13,074 nucleotides of DNA from an uncultured bacterium. GTDB lineage: Bacteria; Pseudomonadota; Gammaproteobacteria; Burkholderiales; Burkholderiaceae_D. This document shows, in pieces, positions 6,787 to 13,074 of the stretch. The stretch covers positions 1 to 13,074 of the forward strand of contig CAIQLE010000265.1 of the NCBI GenBank assembly GCA_903872555.1, in the 5' to 3' direction. Within the stretch, counting starts at the first letter, position 1. The number at the start of each line of letters is the position of its first letter. The position numbers and the translations under genes are program-made. A model generated the notes under the pieces. It had not been told where the DNA came from. It saw nothing but the letters and a program-made list of their open reading frames with translations, and did no database searches.

Positions 6787-7272
6787 ATGAGTAAAACTGT
6801 GAGCATCTTGCTGGGTGCTGCACTCTCGGTGCTGCTACTGGTGATTGCCGCCATGACTGGCCTCATCTCACTGAATATCGGCAGTAACGCTCCTGAAAAA
6901 TTTCTGAACAAAGGTAAGCTTGAAGTTATCTGTGAGGTCAACGTTAACAAGCCCAGCGATGGATTGAATCAGCCCTTTGAGACCAGCAAGCTGACCCTGC
7001 CGGCAATTTTTGAATTCGATGAAAGTACCGGCGCCTATGCTGGCGAATATGCGATTTCACTCAACCGCAAAGGTACTTTGCGTGTGAATGGTGAAGTACT
7101 GGAAATCAGCCGTCCTGCCATGTTCAAGCGCTATAGTCTGGTCATTACCGGCGAACACATTACCCTCAATCGCAGGACTGGTGAATTCAAACAGTGGCTG
7201 GATCTGGAAGCGGGCAAACGTCTCGAGCTGATCGCAGGCCGATGCAAGCGCACTGACAACGCCCCGTTTTAA
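6787..7272 (+). CDS. Membrane-anchored protein of unknown function
   Basis: The 161-residue product is not recognised. Residues 4-31 form one hydrophobic segment (VSILLGAALSVLLLVIAAMTG) preceded by a lysine, so it is either a single-pass anchor or an uncleaved signal. The remaining 130 residues would face the periplasm and are rich in beta-type alternation. Cys49 and Cys153 could form a disulfide. I chose the ATG at 6787 because ACGGAG lies six bases upstream. A frame-compatible ATG at 6733 would add 18 polar residues before the membrane segment and lacks a ribosome site. The stop codon overlaps that of the convergent dioxygenase gene. It is transcribed away from the symporter. Function unknown. 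Confidence 0.75.
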   Translation: MSKTVSILLGAALSVLLLVIAAMTGLISLNIGSNAPEKFLNKGKLEVICEVNVNKPSDGLNQPFETSKLTLPAIFEFDESTGAYAGEYAISLNRKGTLRVNGEVLEISRPAMFKRYSLVITGEHITLNRRTGEFKQWLDLEAGKRLELIAGRCKRTDNAPF

Positions 7273-8297
7273 TCGGCAGCCCTGCGCTGAGTCAGCGCAC
7301 GGGCCATGCCATACAGCTCCGGCCAGTCGGAACGTACATGATTGCGCAGGCGTTTCAGCCAGGTCGCATCGTCACGATGCAAAATCACCTCGACACGATT
7401 GAAATGCATGCTACGGCTGGAAGCATGCTGTTTCACATTCCATTGATAGGGATGTGAGCAGGGCACATAGTGCGCAGTAAAAGAACGGCGCGAATAATGC
7501 TCATCTTCGGTGAGCAGACTGCCGTGTATGGTTTTAGAAGTCCACAACAGCAAGTCACCTTGCTTTAAGACGGGGGACACGCATTCCAGCGGACCGTGCC
7601 GGACAAAGTCGGCCATTCTGGCTTTGTACTCTGCCGCATTCGGGTCGCCTTCCTCTCCGGGCACGCGCATGCGATGACTGCGCGGGATAACAAAAAATCG
7701 TCCGGCCTGAGGATGAATATCTTCCGCTGCAACCCACACCCCTATCATGCTGCCGGCCTGACCAGAATCAATGTAATGACCATCGCGATGGGCCCAGGTC
7801 GTTTGATTGCCGTCAAAGTACATGGTGTGCACGACACGGCCTGCTTCATTACACAGCACGCGAATGGCTCGTTGTATGGAAGCGTGAGTCAGCACATGAA
7901 GCCCGGCACGCCGAAAGCCTGCATATTTTTTCTCAGGCAGATCCTGCAGATTCATGATGGGATATTTCATGAAGCCACGGTCCGTATAGACATGCCTTTC
8001 AAATTTTCCTGAAGCATGTCGTTCAAAAAAACCGAGCTTATCAACCAGCACTTCGCGCCTGAACGCATCGATACCATGCTGACAGAGCCGAGATGGTATT
8101 GCATGGCGAACGACGATATAACCTTCACGCTCAAACCATGCCCTGAAAGCTAAAGGCTCATCCGGTGTGGGATAAACCTCACCTCCCTCTAATGCAGAGG
8201 GATACTCTAAAACCGTACTGCGCGGCAGCACAATACCGGGTGAATTTTTCTGTTTGACGACGGGTGCTTCGGTGGCGCTCATTAAATCCTGTTCCAT
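7269..8297 (-). CDS. Phytanoyl-CoA dioxygenase (PhyH) family Fe(II)/2-oxoglutarate oxygenase
   Basis: The 342-residue protein carries the facial triad of the family: WAHRDGHYID gives the H-x-D pair (His170, Asp172), and KTIHGSL gives the distal His258. RRSFTAHYVP supplies the arginine (270/271) expected to bind 2-oxoglutarate. GRFFVIPRSHR (199-209) is the strand and loop that PhyH proteins share. Such enzymes hydroxylate small molecules using O2 and 2-oxoglutarate, releasing succinate and CO2. The substrate here is unknown; no ectoine or antibiotic gene is nearby. There is no signal peptide. A second start at 8282 (MSATEAP) has AGGA four bases upstream and may be the true one, shortening the protein by five residues. 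Its TAA shares bases with the stop of the convergent gene. The start is divergent from an MFS permease, which could be a functional partner. Confidence 0.9.
   Translation of the reverse strand: MEQDLMSATEAPVVKQKNSPGIVLPRSTVLEYPSALEGGEVYPTPDEPLAFRAWFEREGYIVVRHAIPSRLCQHGIDAFRREVLVDKLGFFERHASGKFERHVYTDRGFMKYPIMNLQDLPEKKYAGFRRAGLHVLTHASIQRAIRVLCNEAGRVVHTMYFDGNQTTWAHRDGHYIDSGQAGSMIGVWVAAEDIHPQAGRFFVIPRSHRMRVPGEEGDPNAAEYKARMADFVRHGPLECVSPVLKQGDLLLWTSKTIHGSLLTEDEHYSRRSFTAHYVPCSHPYQWNVKQHASSRSMHFNRVEVILHRDDATWLKRLRNHVRSDWPELYGMARALTQRRAAD
7283..7299. repeat. Perfect 17-bp palindrome at the convergent gene ends
   Basis: TGCGCTGAGTCAGCGCA reads the same on both strands apart from its central base. It lies inside the dioxygenase C-terminal codons, 11 bp past the stop of the + strand gene. 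It can fold as a hairpin on either transcript. No T-run follows, so at most it is an RNA-end stabiliser or a weak terminator. Confidence 0.55.
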
Positions 8298-8410
8298 AGC
8301 CAGAGACCGTCCTTCATCATGAATAGGGGTCCAGTGTAGGCAGCTGTCACTGACGCTGATTGTGGGCGCACAAACTGTCGCTGCCAGTCATACGTCTATG
8401 CGCAGAATCA

Positions 8411-8440
8411 GGCGATTCAATTTTTCCGACTACAATCGCC
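8411..8440 (+). promoter_or_regulatory. -10 box with overlapping inverted repeat before the permease gene
   Basis: TACAAT (8431-8436) is a five-of-six match to the -10 consensus and lies 6 bp before the ATG at 8443. RNA would therefore start at or next to the start codon, and no Shine-Dalgarno sequence is present. GGCGATT (8411-8417) and AATCGCC (8434-8440) form a perfect inverted repeat with 16 bp between them, and the right arm overlaps the -10. No good -35 is visible, which fits an activator-dependent or repressed promoter. Confidence 0.5.
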
Positions 8441-8442
8441 GG

Positions 8443-9669
8443 ATGGAAAATTCAAGCCCTCAAAACAGAGTGCACAAGCCACTTGTCATCGCGCTGGCTG
8501 GCACGCTGTCACTCGCCGTTGCCATGGGCATAGGTCGCTTCGCATTCACGCCCCTGATGCCCATGATGCTCAATGATGGCTTGCTCGACATTGCCGGCGC
8601 CAGCTGGCTGGCGAGTGCCAATTACCTGGGATATTTATTGGGAGCGCTGCTGTGCACGCTGCAACCTATGCTGTGGTCGCGCTGGTCTTTGCCCCCCTTA
8701 AAAAATGCACTGATGGTCAAAAGCTGTCTCAGCATCACGTGCGTGCTGACGGCCATGATGGCGACCGACTGGCCGGCTGCCTGGCCATGGTGGCGCTTTA
8801 TGGCCGGAGTCATCACGGCCTTCGCTTTTGTTTTCACCTCAACCTGGTGCCTGGCGCATTTGGCCCGGCTGAATGCACCGACTGCCGGTGGCATCGTCTA
8901 TGCAGGCCCCGGTGTGGGCATTGCCAGCAGTGGGCTGCTCGCCAGCCTGATGGTGCAGATGGACTGGCGCGCCGGTTCGGGCTGGCTTGCCTTCAGTCTG
9001 CTTGCAGCCTGTATGACCCTGCTGGTGTGGCCTATTTTTAAGGATGATGACGTGCCACAGTCAAACAGCAGTACGCAGGCACTGGCGATAGCACAGGGGG
9101 GCAGCACGACTGAAAAAGCGGCACTGACTGTCGCCTATGGTCTGGCGGGGTTTGGTTACATTATTACGGCCACTTTTTTGCCGGTGATTGCGCGCACAGC
9201 CTTGCCTGGCTCGGTATGGCCTGATCTGTTCTGGCCCATGCTGGGCGTGGGCGTGGCCTGTGGTGCCGTGATCGCTTCACGCATACCGGCACGGGTAGAT
9301 CAGCGCCTGCTGCTGATAGGCTGTTACCTGATGCAGGCACTCGGTGTGGTGATGGGGAACTGGTTGCCGACACTGGCTGGTTTTGCCTTAGGTAGCCTGC
9401 TGGTGGGCTTGCCGTTTACGGTGATTACTTTTTTTGTGATGCAGCTGGGCAGAAAACTCCATCCGCAAGCAGTATCGGCCATCATAGGCTTGTTATCCGC
9501 TGCTTTTGGTTTGTGCCAGATCATCGGGCCGCCTGTGGCAGCGATACTGCTGGCAAGGGCGCCTGATCATGCAACAGGGTTTAGCTGGGCTTTGAATATT
9601 GCAGCGCTGACCCTGCTCGCAGGTGCTGCAATTTATGCGTGGATGCTAAGGAAATTTCCGCAAGCCTAA
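8443..9669 (+). CDS. YbfB/YjiJ-family MFS transporter
   Basis: The 408-residue inner-membrane permease has about twelve hydrophobic segments. The opening LAVAMGIGRFAFTPLMPMM (24-42), then GASWLASANYLGYLLGALL (52-70) and GGIVYAGPGVGIASSGLLAS (149-168), are hallmarks of the YbfB/YjiJ group (MFS_4). Most members are uncharacterised and often lie beside a LysR regulator; none is visible here. The frame is open back to an ATG at 8362. I start at 8443 because the extra 27 residues are charged, unlike the family, and overlap the promoter. A cytoplasmic, polar mid-loop (about 200-225) joins the two halves. It is divergent from the PhyH oxygenase with 145 bp between the starts, so the two may share control. 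Substrate unknown. Confidence 0.9.
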   Translation: MENSSPQNRVHKPLVIALAGTLSLAVAMGIGRFAFTPLMPMMLNDGLLDIAGASWLASANYLGYLLGALLCTLQPMLWSRWSLPPLKNALMVKSCLSITCVLTAMMATDWPAAWPWWRFMAGVITAFAFVFTSTWCLAHLARLNAPTAGGIVYAGPGVGIASSGLLASLMVQMDWRAGSGWLAFSLLAACMTLLVWPIFKDDDVPQSNSSTQALAIAQGGSTTEKAALTVAYGLAGFGYIITATFLPVIARTALPGSVWPDLFWPMLGVGVACGAVIASRIPARVDQRLLLIGCYLMQALGVVMGNWLPTLAGFALGSLLVGLPFTVITFFVMQLGRKLHPQAVSAIIGLLSAAFGLCQIIGPPVAAILLARAPDHATGFSWALNIAALTLLAGAAIYAWMLRKFPQA

Positions 9670-9722
9670 GCGTTATCAGAAACGGAAATGGAAATGGAAA
9701 CTTCAGATTCTCATACCGCTTA
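9667..9722. terminator. Imperfect inverted repeat spanning both convergent stop codons
   Basis: TAAGCGTTATCAGA (9667-9680) pairs with TCTCATACCGCTTA (9709-9722) at 12 of 14 positions. The left arm begins with the permease TAA and the right arm ends with the motB stop on the other strand. The loop holds short GGAAAT repeats. No T-tract follows on either side, so a canonical intrinsic terminator is not shown. Confidence 0.35.
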
Positions 9723-10739
9723 CTTAGCTAGTGGCGGATCGTTGTAGAGCACCGTAATACTGATACGGCGGTTACGAGGATCAGACGGATCTTTCGCGTT
9801 AAAAGGTGCGGTGTCGGCTACCCCTTCAATCCGCGCAAAGCGTGAGCTGGGCATGCCGCCTTGCTCCAGCATGCGGCGCGTTGCTTCGGATCGTTCTATG
9901 GACAGCGACCAGTTGCTGCGATCATTGCCATCCGCAAAAGGAACGCTATCGGTATGGCCTTTGATCGCCAGTTTATTGGGCATGGCATTCAGTGATTTTG
10001 CGACTTCACTGATCAGGGATTTTGCCCTTGCCTGCATACCTGCATTGCCACTGCCGAACATGGAGAAGTTAGCCTTGTCGATAATATCGATACGCAAGCC
10101 ATCTTTTTCACGCGTGAAATTCACCTGATTTTTCAGGTCAGCCAGTTGCTGATTTTCTGACAGACGATCCGTAATTTCTTTTTCCAGCTTATCGAGCTTT
10201 TCTTTTTCAGCCTGCGCTGCAATCTGCTGCTTTTGTTCTTCCGTCAGATCTTTCGCATACTTGGGCATGGGCTTGTCGTCAGGCGATGTGCCGCGATCTT
10301 CATTCGGCCCTGCCTGTGAATTCGGGGTGACGCGCTCCATCAGCGATTCCTGCTGAGGCGGTCCCGGAATAGTTTCGGGGTCAATAATGGAACGACCGCC
10401 GAACATGCCATTCGAGCCGGCTGTTTCACCCATGGCCGCTTCGCGTCTGTCGGTGGGCTGGAAATATTCTGCAATACCTTGCTTCTGATCTTCAGGCGTC
10501 GCGCCCAGCAACCACATGAGCAGGAAGAACGCCATCATCGCCGTCATCATGTCGGCCAGCGCAATCTTCCACGCACCACCGTGCGCACCGGCATGGCCTT
10601 CTTCGACTATCTTTTTCCACTTGACCGGGGGCTGTGGCGGTTTTTCATCGCCATCCCCCTCTTCAGGCGCGGCCTGTGCCGCATCCTGCGCTGCCTGCTC
10701 GGCGGCTTGGTCTTCGGGTTTCTTTTCTTCTTCGGCCAT
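9720..10739 (-). CDS. motB: Flagellar motor stator protein MotB, unpaired
   Basis: MotB is the peptidoglycan-anchored part of the flagellar stator and couples proton flow to rotation. In this 339-residue protein the transmembrane helix reads GGAWKIALADMMTAMMAFF (54-72), with the proton-carrying Asp63 present, followed by MWLLG. The plug region GATPEDQKQGIAEYF (79-93) follows. A long polar, partly coiled-coil linker is rich in Gln, Lys and Glu (about 165-205). The OmpA-like domain carries IKGHTDSVPF...NWSLSIERSEATRRML, which binds peptidoglycan. An Ala/Glu/Pro-rich, strongly acidic stretch of about 37 residues precedes the usual basic PVKWKKI start, which is longer than typical. No motA lies upstream: the next gene on this strand is garR, 239 bp away. 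No Shine-Dalgarno sequence is seen before the ATG. Confidence 0.92.
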   Translation of the reverse strand: MAEEEKKPEDQAAEQAAQDAAQAAPEEGDGDEKPPQPPVKWKKIVEEGHAGAHGGAWKIALADMMTAMMAFFLLMWLLGATPEDQKQGIAEYFQPTDRREAAMGETAGSNGMFGGRSIIDPETIPGPPQQESLMERVTPNSQAGPNEDRGTSPDDKPMPKYAKDLTEEQKQQIAAQAEKEKLDKLEKEITDRLSENQQLADLKNQVNFTREKDGLRIDIIDKANFSMFGSGNAGMQARAKSLISEVAKSLNAMPNKLAIKGHTDSVPFADGNDRSNWSLSIERSEATRRMLEQGGMPSSRFARIEGVADTAPFNAKDPSDPRNRRISITVLYNDPPLAK

Positions 10740-10978
10740 GGTCAGTAATACAGGTCAGTATGGCCGCATACGGTCGGCCCAATGAGAAGTGAATCGGCAA
10801 CAAGCGCGATGACTGAAGTAATTCTTAGTGGAAATATAAGCGAAAAGCTCGCCTGAGTCGATGTCCATTCGCTAATAAGCAGCAGAGGCAGGCCAGATAC
10901 AAACCAGATACAAGCCGGAGTGATTGCCATAAAAGCATTCACCCCTGTCAAAGTCACAGGCCGCTGCCGCTGCCGCTG
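10740..10978. other. Intergenic region between garR and motB
   Basis: No supported gene is seen. The region holds direct repeats GGTCAGTA (10740-10747 and 10753-10760) and a dyad GTATG-GCCG-CATAC (10758-10771) just before motB. It also has an 11-bp tandem pair CCAGATACAAA/CCAGATACAAG (10893-10914) and three GCCGCT units (about 10960-10977) beside the garR stop. No convincing terminator or promoter was found. Confidence 0.5.
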
Positions 10979-11869
10979 TTAAGCGACTTCGAAATTTGCC
11001 ATGGTCTCCAGCGCCTTCACCATGGCCGAATGATCCCAGGCTTTACCGCCATGCGCGACACAGGCACTGAACAATTGCTGGGCTGTGGCGGTGTTTGGCA
11101 GTGACAGGCCGAGCGAACGCGCAGCAGACAGCGCCAGGTTCAGATCTTTCTGGTGCAGTTCGATACGGAAGCCCGGATCAAACGTACGCTTGATCATGCG
11201 CTCGCCATGCACTTCTAAAATTTTAGAAGAAGCAAAACCGCCCATCAGCGCCTGCCTGACCTTGGCAGGATCAGCGCCGGCACGCGCTGCAAACAGCAGG
11301 GCTTCGGCCACCGCCTCGATATTCAGCGCCACAATGATCTGATTCGCTACCTTGGCCGTCTGCCCGTCACCATTACCACCCACCAGCGTAATGTTCTTGC
11401 CCATCAGTTCAAACAAAGGTTTGACACGCTCGAAGCCCGCATCGCTGGCACCCACCATGATGGTCAGGGTCGCATTCTTTGCACCCACCTCACCACCGGA
11501 AACAGGTGCGTCCACATACTCGCAGCCCAGTGCATTAATCTTTTCTGCAAAGGCTTTGGTGGCAATCGGCGAAATCGAGCTCATGTCGACCACCACCTTA
11601 CCGGCAGACAGGCCGGATGCCACACCATGCTCGCCAAACAGCACCGTCTCTACATCGGGCGTATCGGGCAACATCAGGAAAATAATGTCAGCCTTGCTGG
11701 CGACCTCAGCGGCGCTGGCACACAGCTTGGCTCCGTCCTGCAGCAAGTAATCTGCGGTCTTGCTGCGCGTGTGAGTATGTATGGTGTGGCCTGCTTTCAG
11801 CAGGTGATGTGCCATCGGGCCACCCATGATGCCAAGACCGATAAATCCCAGGGTTTGATGCGTGCTCAT
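10979..11869 (-). CDS. garR: 2-hydroxy-3-oxopropionate (tartronate semialdehyde) reductase
   Basis: This 296-residue beta-hydroxyacid dehydrogenase reduces tartronate semialdehyde to D-glycerate with NAD(P)H, in glyoxylate or glucarate breakdown. The Rossmann loop GFIGLGIMGGPMAHHLLKAG (8-27) binds the nucleotide, and VDAPVSGGEVGAKN (119-132) is the substrate signature. GGNGDGQTAKVANQ (164-177) carries the catalytic Lys173. FDPGFRIELHQKDLNLAL (230-247) favours tartronate semialdehyde reductase over 3-hydroxyisobutyrate dehydrogenase. I take the ATG at 11869 because the frame upstream to 11932 adds 21 residues before the dinucleotide fold and has no ribosome site. The GAGACAAG stretch before 11869 is a weak one. 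No gcl or hyi partner is visible, so the pathway context rests on family knowledge. Confidence 0.92.
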   Translation of the reverse strand: MSTHQTLGFIGLGIMGGPMAHHLLKAGHTIHTHTRSKTADYLLQDGAKLCASAAEVASKADIIFLMLPDTPDVETVLFGEHGVASGLSAGKVVVDMSSISPIATKAFAEKINALGCEYVDAPVSGGEVGAKNATLTIMVGASDAGFERVKPLFELMGKNITLVGGNGDGQTAKVANQIIVALNIEAVAEALLFAARAGADPAKVRQALMGGFASSKILEVHGERMIKRTFDPGFRIELHQKDLNLALSAARSLGLSLPNTATAQQLFSACVAHGGKAWDHSAMVKALETMANFEVA

Positions 11870-12142
11870 ACTTGTCTCGTGAAGAAATGTTTTAGAAAAC
11901 GGCCGCAAATTCAGGCCATCAGGCCGGGGCATTATGGCATGAGCTGCAAGCGCAGATGGCGGGTAGCCGCACTATCAAATCGACAATAAAAAATACTCAA
12001 ACCCTATGACTGAAAGAATGAAGCTGTTTCCAAATGTAAGAATTGCATGACAGGATAATTTTGCTGGCTAAATTACAGCCATAGATTCATCAACGCAGAC
12101 AGAACCAGCCCGACCCGCACAGGGTCAGCGTACGGAGGAAAC
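11870..12142. promoter_or_regulatory. Divergent region before garR (-) and the glycine-zipper gene (+)
   Basis: The 273-bp gap contains no supported gene. For the + strand, GATAAT (12054-12059) is a good -10 candidate but has no clear -35. TTGCAT (12043-12048) is another hexamer of interest without a matching -10. GGCTAAATTACAGCC (12066-12080) has short dyad symmetry. A strong Shine-Dalgarno GGAGG (12134-12138) sits four bases before the ATG at 12143. Confidence 0.4.
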
Positions 12143-12889
12143 ATGAACAAGCATTTAGTCACCCTCGCACCACTCATGCTGCTGTCAGCTTTTGCCGCAG
12201 AGGCGCAGGCTCAGGAAATGGGGCGAGTCCTGTCCACCACCCCCGTAAGCCAAACCATAGCTGTGCCACATCAGGTCTGCACCAACGGCCAGGTCATGAG
12301 CGCTCAGCCCAAATCAGGTGCCGGCGCAGTCATGGGCGCTATCGCAGGAGGTGTCATAGGCAGCCAGTTCGGCGGCGGCTCCGGACGTGCTGCAGCGACC
12401 GCAGCCGGTGTGATTAGTGGCGCTATCTTCGGTGATGCTGTCGAAGGTCAGGGGGCACCAGTGATGCGGCCTGTCAGCAGCTGTGATCAGCAAACGAGCT
12501 ATGAAAATCGTATCGTTGCCTATAACGTGGTGTACGAATACGCAGGCAGACAATATTCAACGCAAATGACGAATGATCCGGGTGCTTATATCCCGGTGCA
12601 AATCTCTGCCGCTGGCAACGCCCCTGTGCAAATAGTGACTACCCCTTCAGCTCCACCACCAGTGATTGCCGCAGGACCGGTCATCTATCCTCCTGCCGTC
12701 TATGGCCAGCCAGCCTATCCACCTGTGGTTTACGGCTCATCGGTGTATGGCTCATCCGTATATGGCCCGCCTTTATACGGAGCGCCCGTGTATGGGCCAG
12801 CTCTCAGTTTTCGCTATGGCTTTGGGGGAGGCTGGCGTGGACATGAACACGAGCATGAACATGGACATGATCACGGTCATTGGAATTAA
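12143..12889 (+). CDS. Secreted glycine-zipper protein with Tyr-Gly repeats and a His-rich tail
   Basis: The 248-residue envelope protein starts with a Sec signal peptide (to about AEAQAQ, residue 24). Residues 59-98 form a glycine zipper, GAGAVMGAIAGGVIGSQFGG then ATAAGVISGAIFGDAV. This is the membrane-inserting module of the 17-kDa surface antigen / glycine-zipper-2TM family. Cys46 and Cys114 flank it. A beta-type segment follows (ENRIVAYNVVYEYAGRQY, 121-138), then a low-complexity run of VYG/AYP units (about 182-218). The tail from 234 alternates His with Glu, Gly or Asp (HEHEHEHGHDHGH), plausible for binding Zn, Ni or Cu. GGAGG precedes the ATG closely, implying strong translation. There is no lipobox, unlike the lipoprotein members. 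The role is probably envelope integrity, but unproven. Confidence 0.87.
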   Translation: MNKHLVTLAPLMLLSAFAAEAQAQEMGRVLSTTPVSQTIAVPHQVCTNGQVMSAQPKSGAGAVMGAIAGGVIGSQFGGGSGRAAATAAGVISGAIFGDAVEGQGAPVMRPVSSCDQQTSYENRIVAYNVVYEYAGRQYSTQMTNDPGAYIPVQISAAGNAPVQIVTTPSAPPPVIAAGPVIYPPAVYGQPAYPPVVYGSSVYGSSVYGPPLYGAPVYGPALSFRYGFGGGWRGHEHEHEHGHDHGHWN

Positions 12890-12895
12890 AGCATA

Positions 12896-12953
12896 TAGCC
12901 GGGTACAAGTGTCGACTTACCGCGATGGCACCTGAGACCGGCTAAGTTTTTTT
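12896..12953 (+). terminator. Probable Rho-independent terminator of the glycine-zipper gene
   Basis: TAGCCGG (12896-12902) pairs perfectly with CCGGCTA (12938-12944) and is followed by AG and seven T residues (12947-12953). The loop is long (35 nt) but can hold an inner hairpin built on AGT-GTCG-ACT. It begins 6 bp after the stop codon. Confidence 0.55.
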
Positions 12954-12961
12954 GTGATTAA

Positions 12962-13016
12962 CGTTGAAATTATGTTGAAGTTATATTGAAGTTATATTGA
13001 AGTTACTTTGAAGTTT
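12962..13016. repeat. Five direct repeats with an exact 11-bp period
   Basis: The units start at 12962, 12973, 12984, 12995 and 13006. The third and fourth are identical (TATTGAAGTTA), and all five share a TTGAA core at the same phase. One unit is about one helical turn, so every core faces the same side of the DNA. It lies after the terminator, with no gene over it. Confidence 0.85.
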
Positions 13017-13024
13017 AGATTCAG

Positions 13025-13074
13025 TCAGGCCAAAGCTTCAGTCAGTCTCCGCTCAAACAGGCAGCGCAGGATAA
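13025..13074 (-). CDS. Possible C-terminal end of a gene entering from the right
   Basis: On the - strand an open frame runs from the window edge to a TGA at 13025-13027. Its last residues read ILRCLFERRLTEALA. The composition looks like a normal helical C-terminus, but sixteen codons are too few to be sure and no family can be named. If real, the gene is convergent with the glycine-zipper gene and the 11-bp repeat array lies between the two 3' ends. Confidence 0.25.
   Translation of the reverse strand, partial: ILRCLFERRLTEALA

Noticed and set aside
8362..8442. 27-residue upstream extension of the YbfB-type permease
   Set aside because: The residues are charged and unlike the family, and the stretch contains the -10 box and inverted repeat.
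10742..10957. A 71-codon hydrophobic frame on the - strand ending 2 bp before motB
   Set aside because: It has no ribosome site and no recognisable family, and its sequence does not resemble the end of MotA. Position alone is suggestive but not enough.
11870..11932. 21-residue N-terminal extension of garR
   Set aside because: It precedes the dinucleotide-binding fold, has no ribosome site, and is absent from the family pattern.

Overview
The window looks like ordinary chromosomal DNA of a betaproteobacterium, most likely an Oxalobacteraceae or other Burkholderiales member. This is inferred from moderate GC, dense housekeeping and accessory genes, and the style of the Mog, YbfB-type transporter and MotB proteins. 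No rRNA, tRNA, CRISPR array, insertion sequence or phage gene is visible. No gene-free stretch exceeds 300 bases.

Layout, left to right. The 3' part of mog (molybdenum cofactor synthesis) is followed by a GFSQG-type serine esterase and a small secreted protein of unknown function. Next comes a tight three-gene operon on the + strand (1980-5133): an acyl-CoA dehydrogenase-fold flavoprotein, a PhnD/SsuA-like substrate-binding protein with no signal peptide, and a TusA-like domain fused to a ferritin-like diiron domain. Convergent to it lies a KgtP/MHS-type symporter on the - strand. A single-pass membrane protein (+) then converges, with overlapping stop codons, on a phytanoyl-CoA dioxygenase-like 2-oxoglutarate oxygenase (-). 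That oxygenase is divergent from a YbfB/YjiJ-type MFS permease (+). The permease is convergent with a solitary motB (-), which is followed by garR (-). The window ends with a secreted glycine-zipper protein with a His-rich tail (+), its likely terminator, an 11-bp-phased direct-repeat array, and possibly the last codons of a - strand gene.

The most interesting unit is the 1980-5133 operon. Its flavoprotein lacks the usual acyl-CoA dehydrogenase catalytic glutamate and the oxygenase-like third protein carries two DEARH motifs. The third protein also carries a TusA-like fold without the sulfur-relay cysteine, and the binding protein appears to stay in the cytoplasm. Together these suggest an uncharacterised oxidative pathway, perhaps for a small organosulfur or organophosphorus compound. 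The substrate is inference only. Other points worth a second look are the 11-bp repeat array, a perfect inverted repeat overlapping the -10 box of an apparently leaderless permease gene, and motB without motA.
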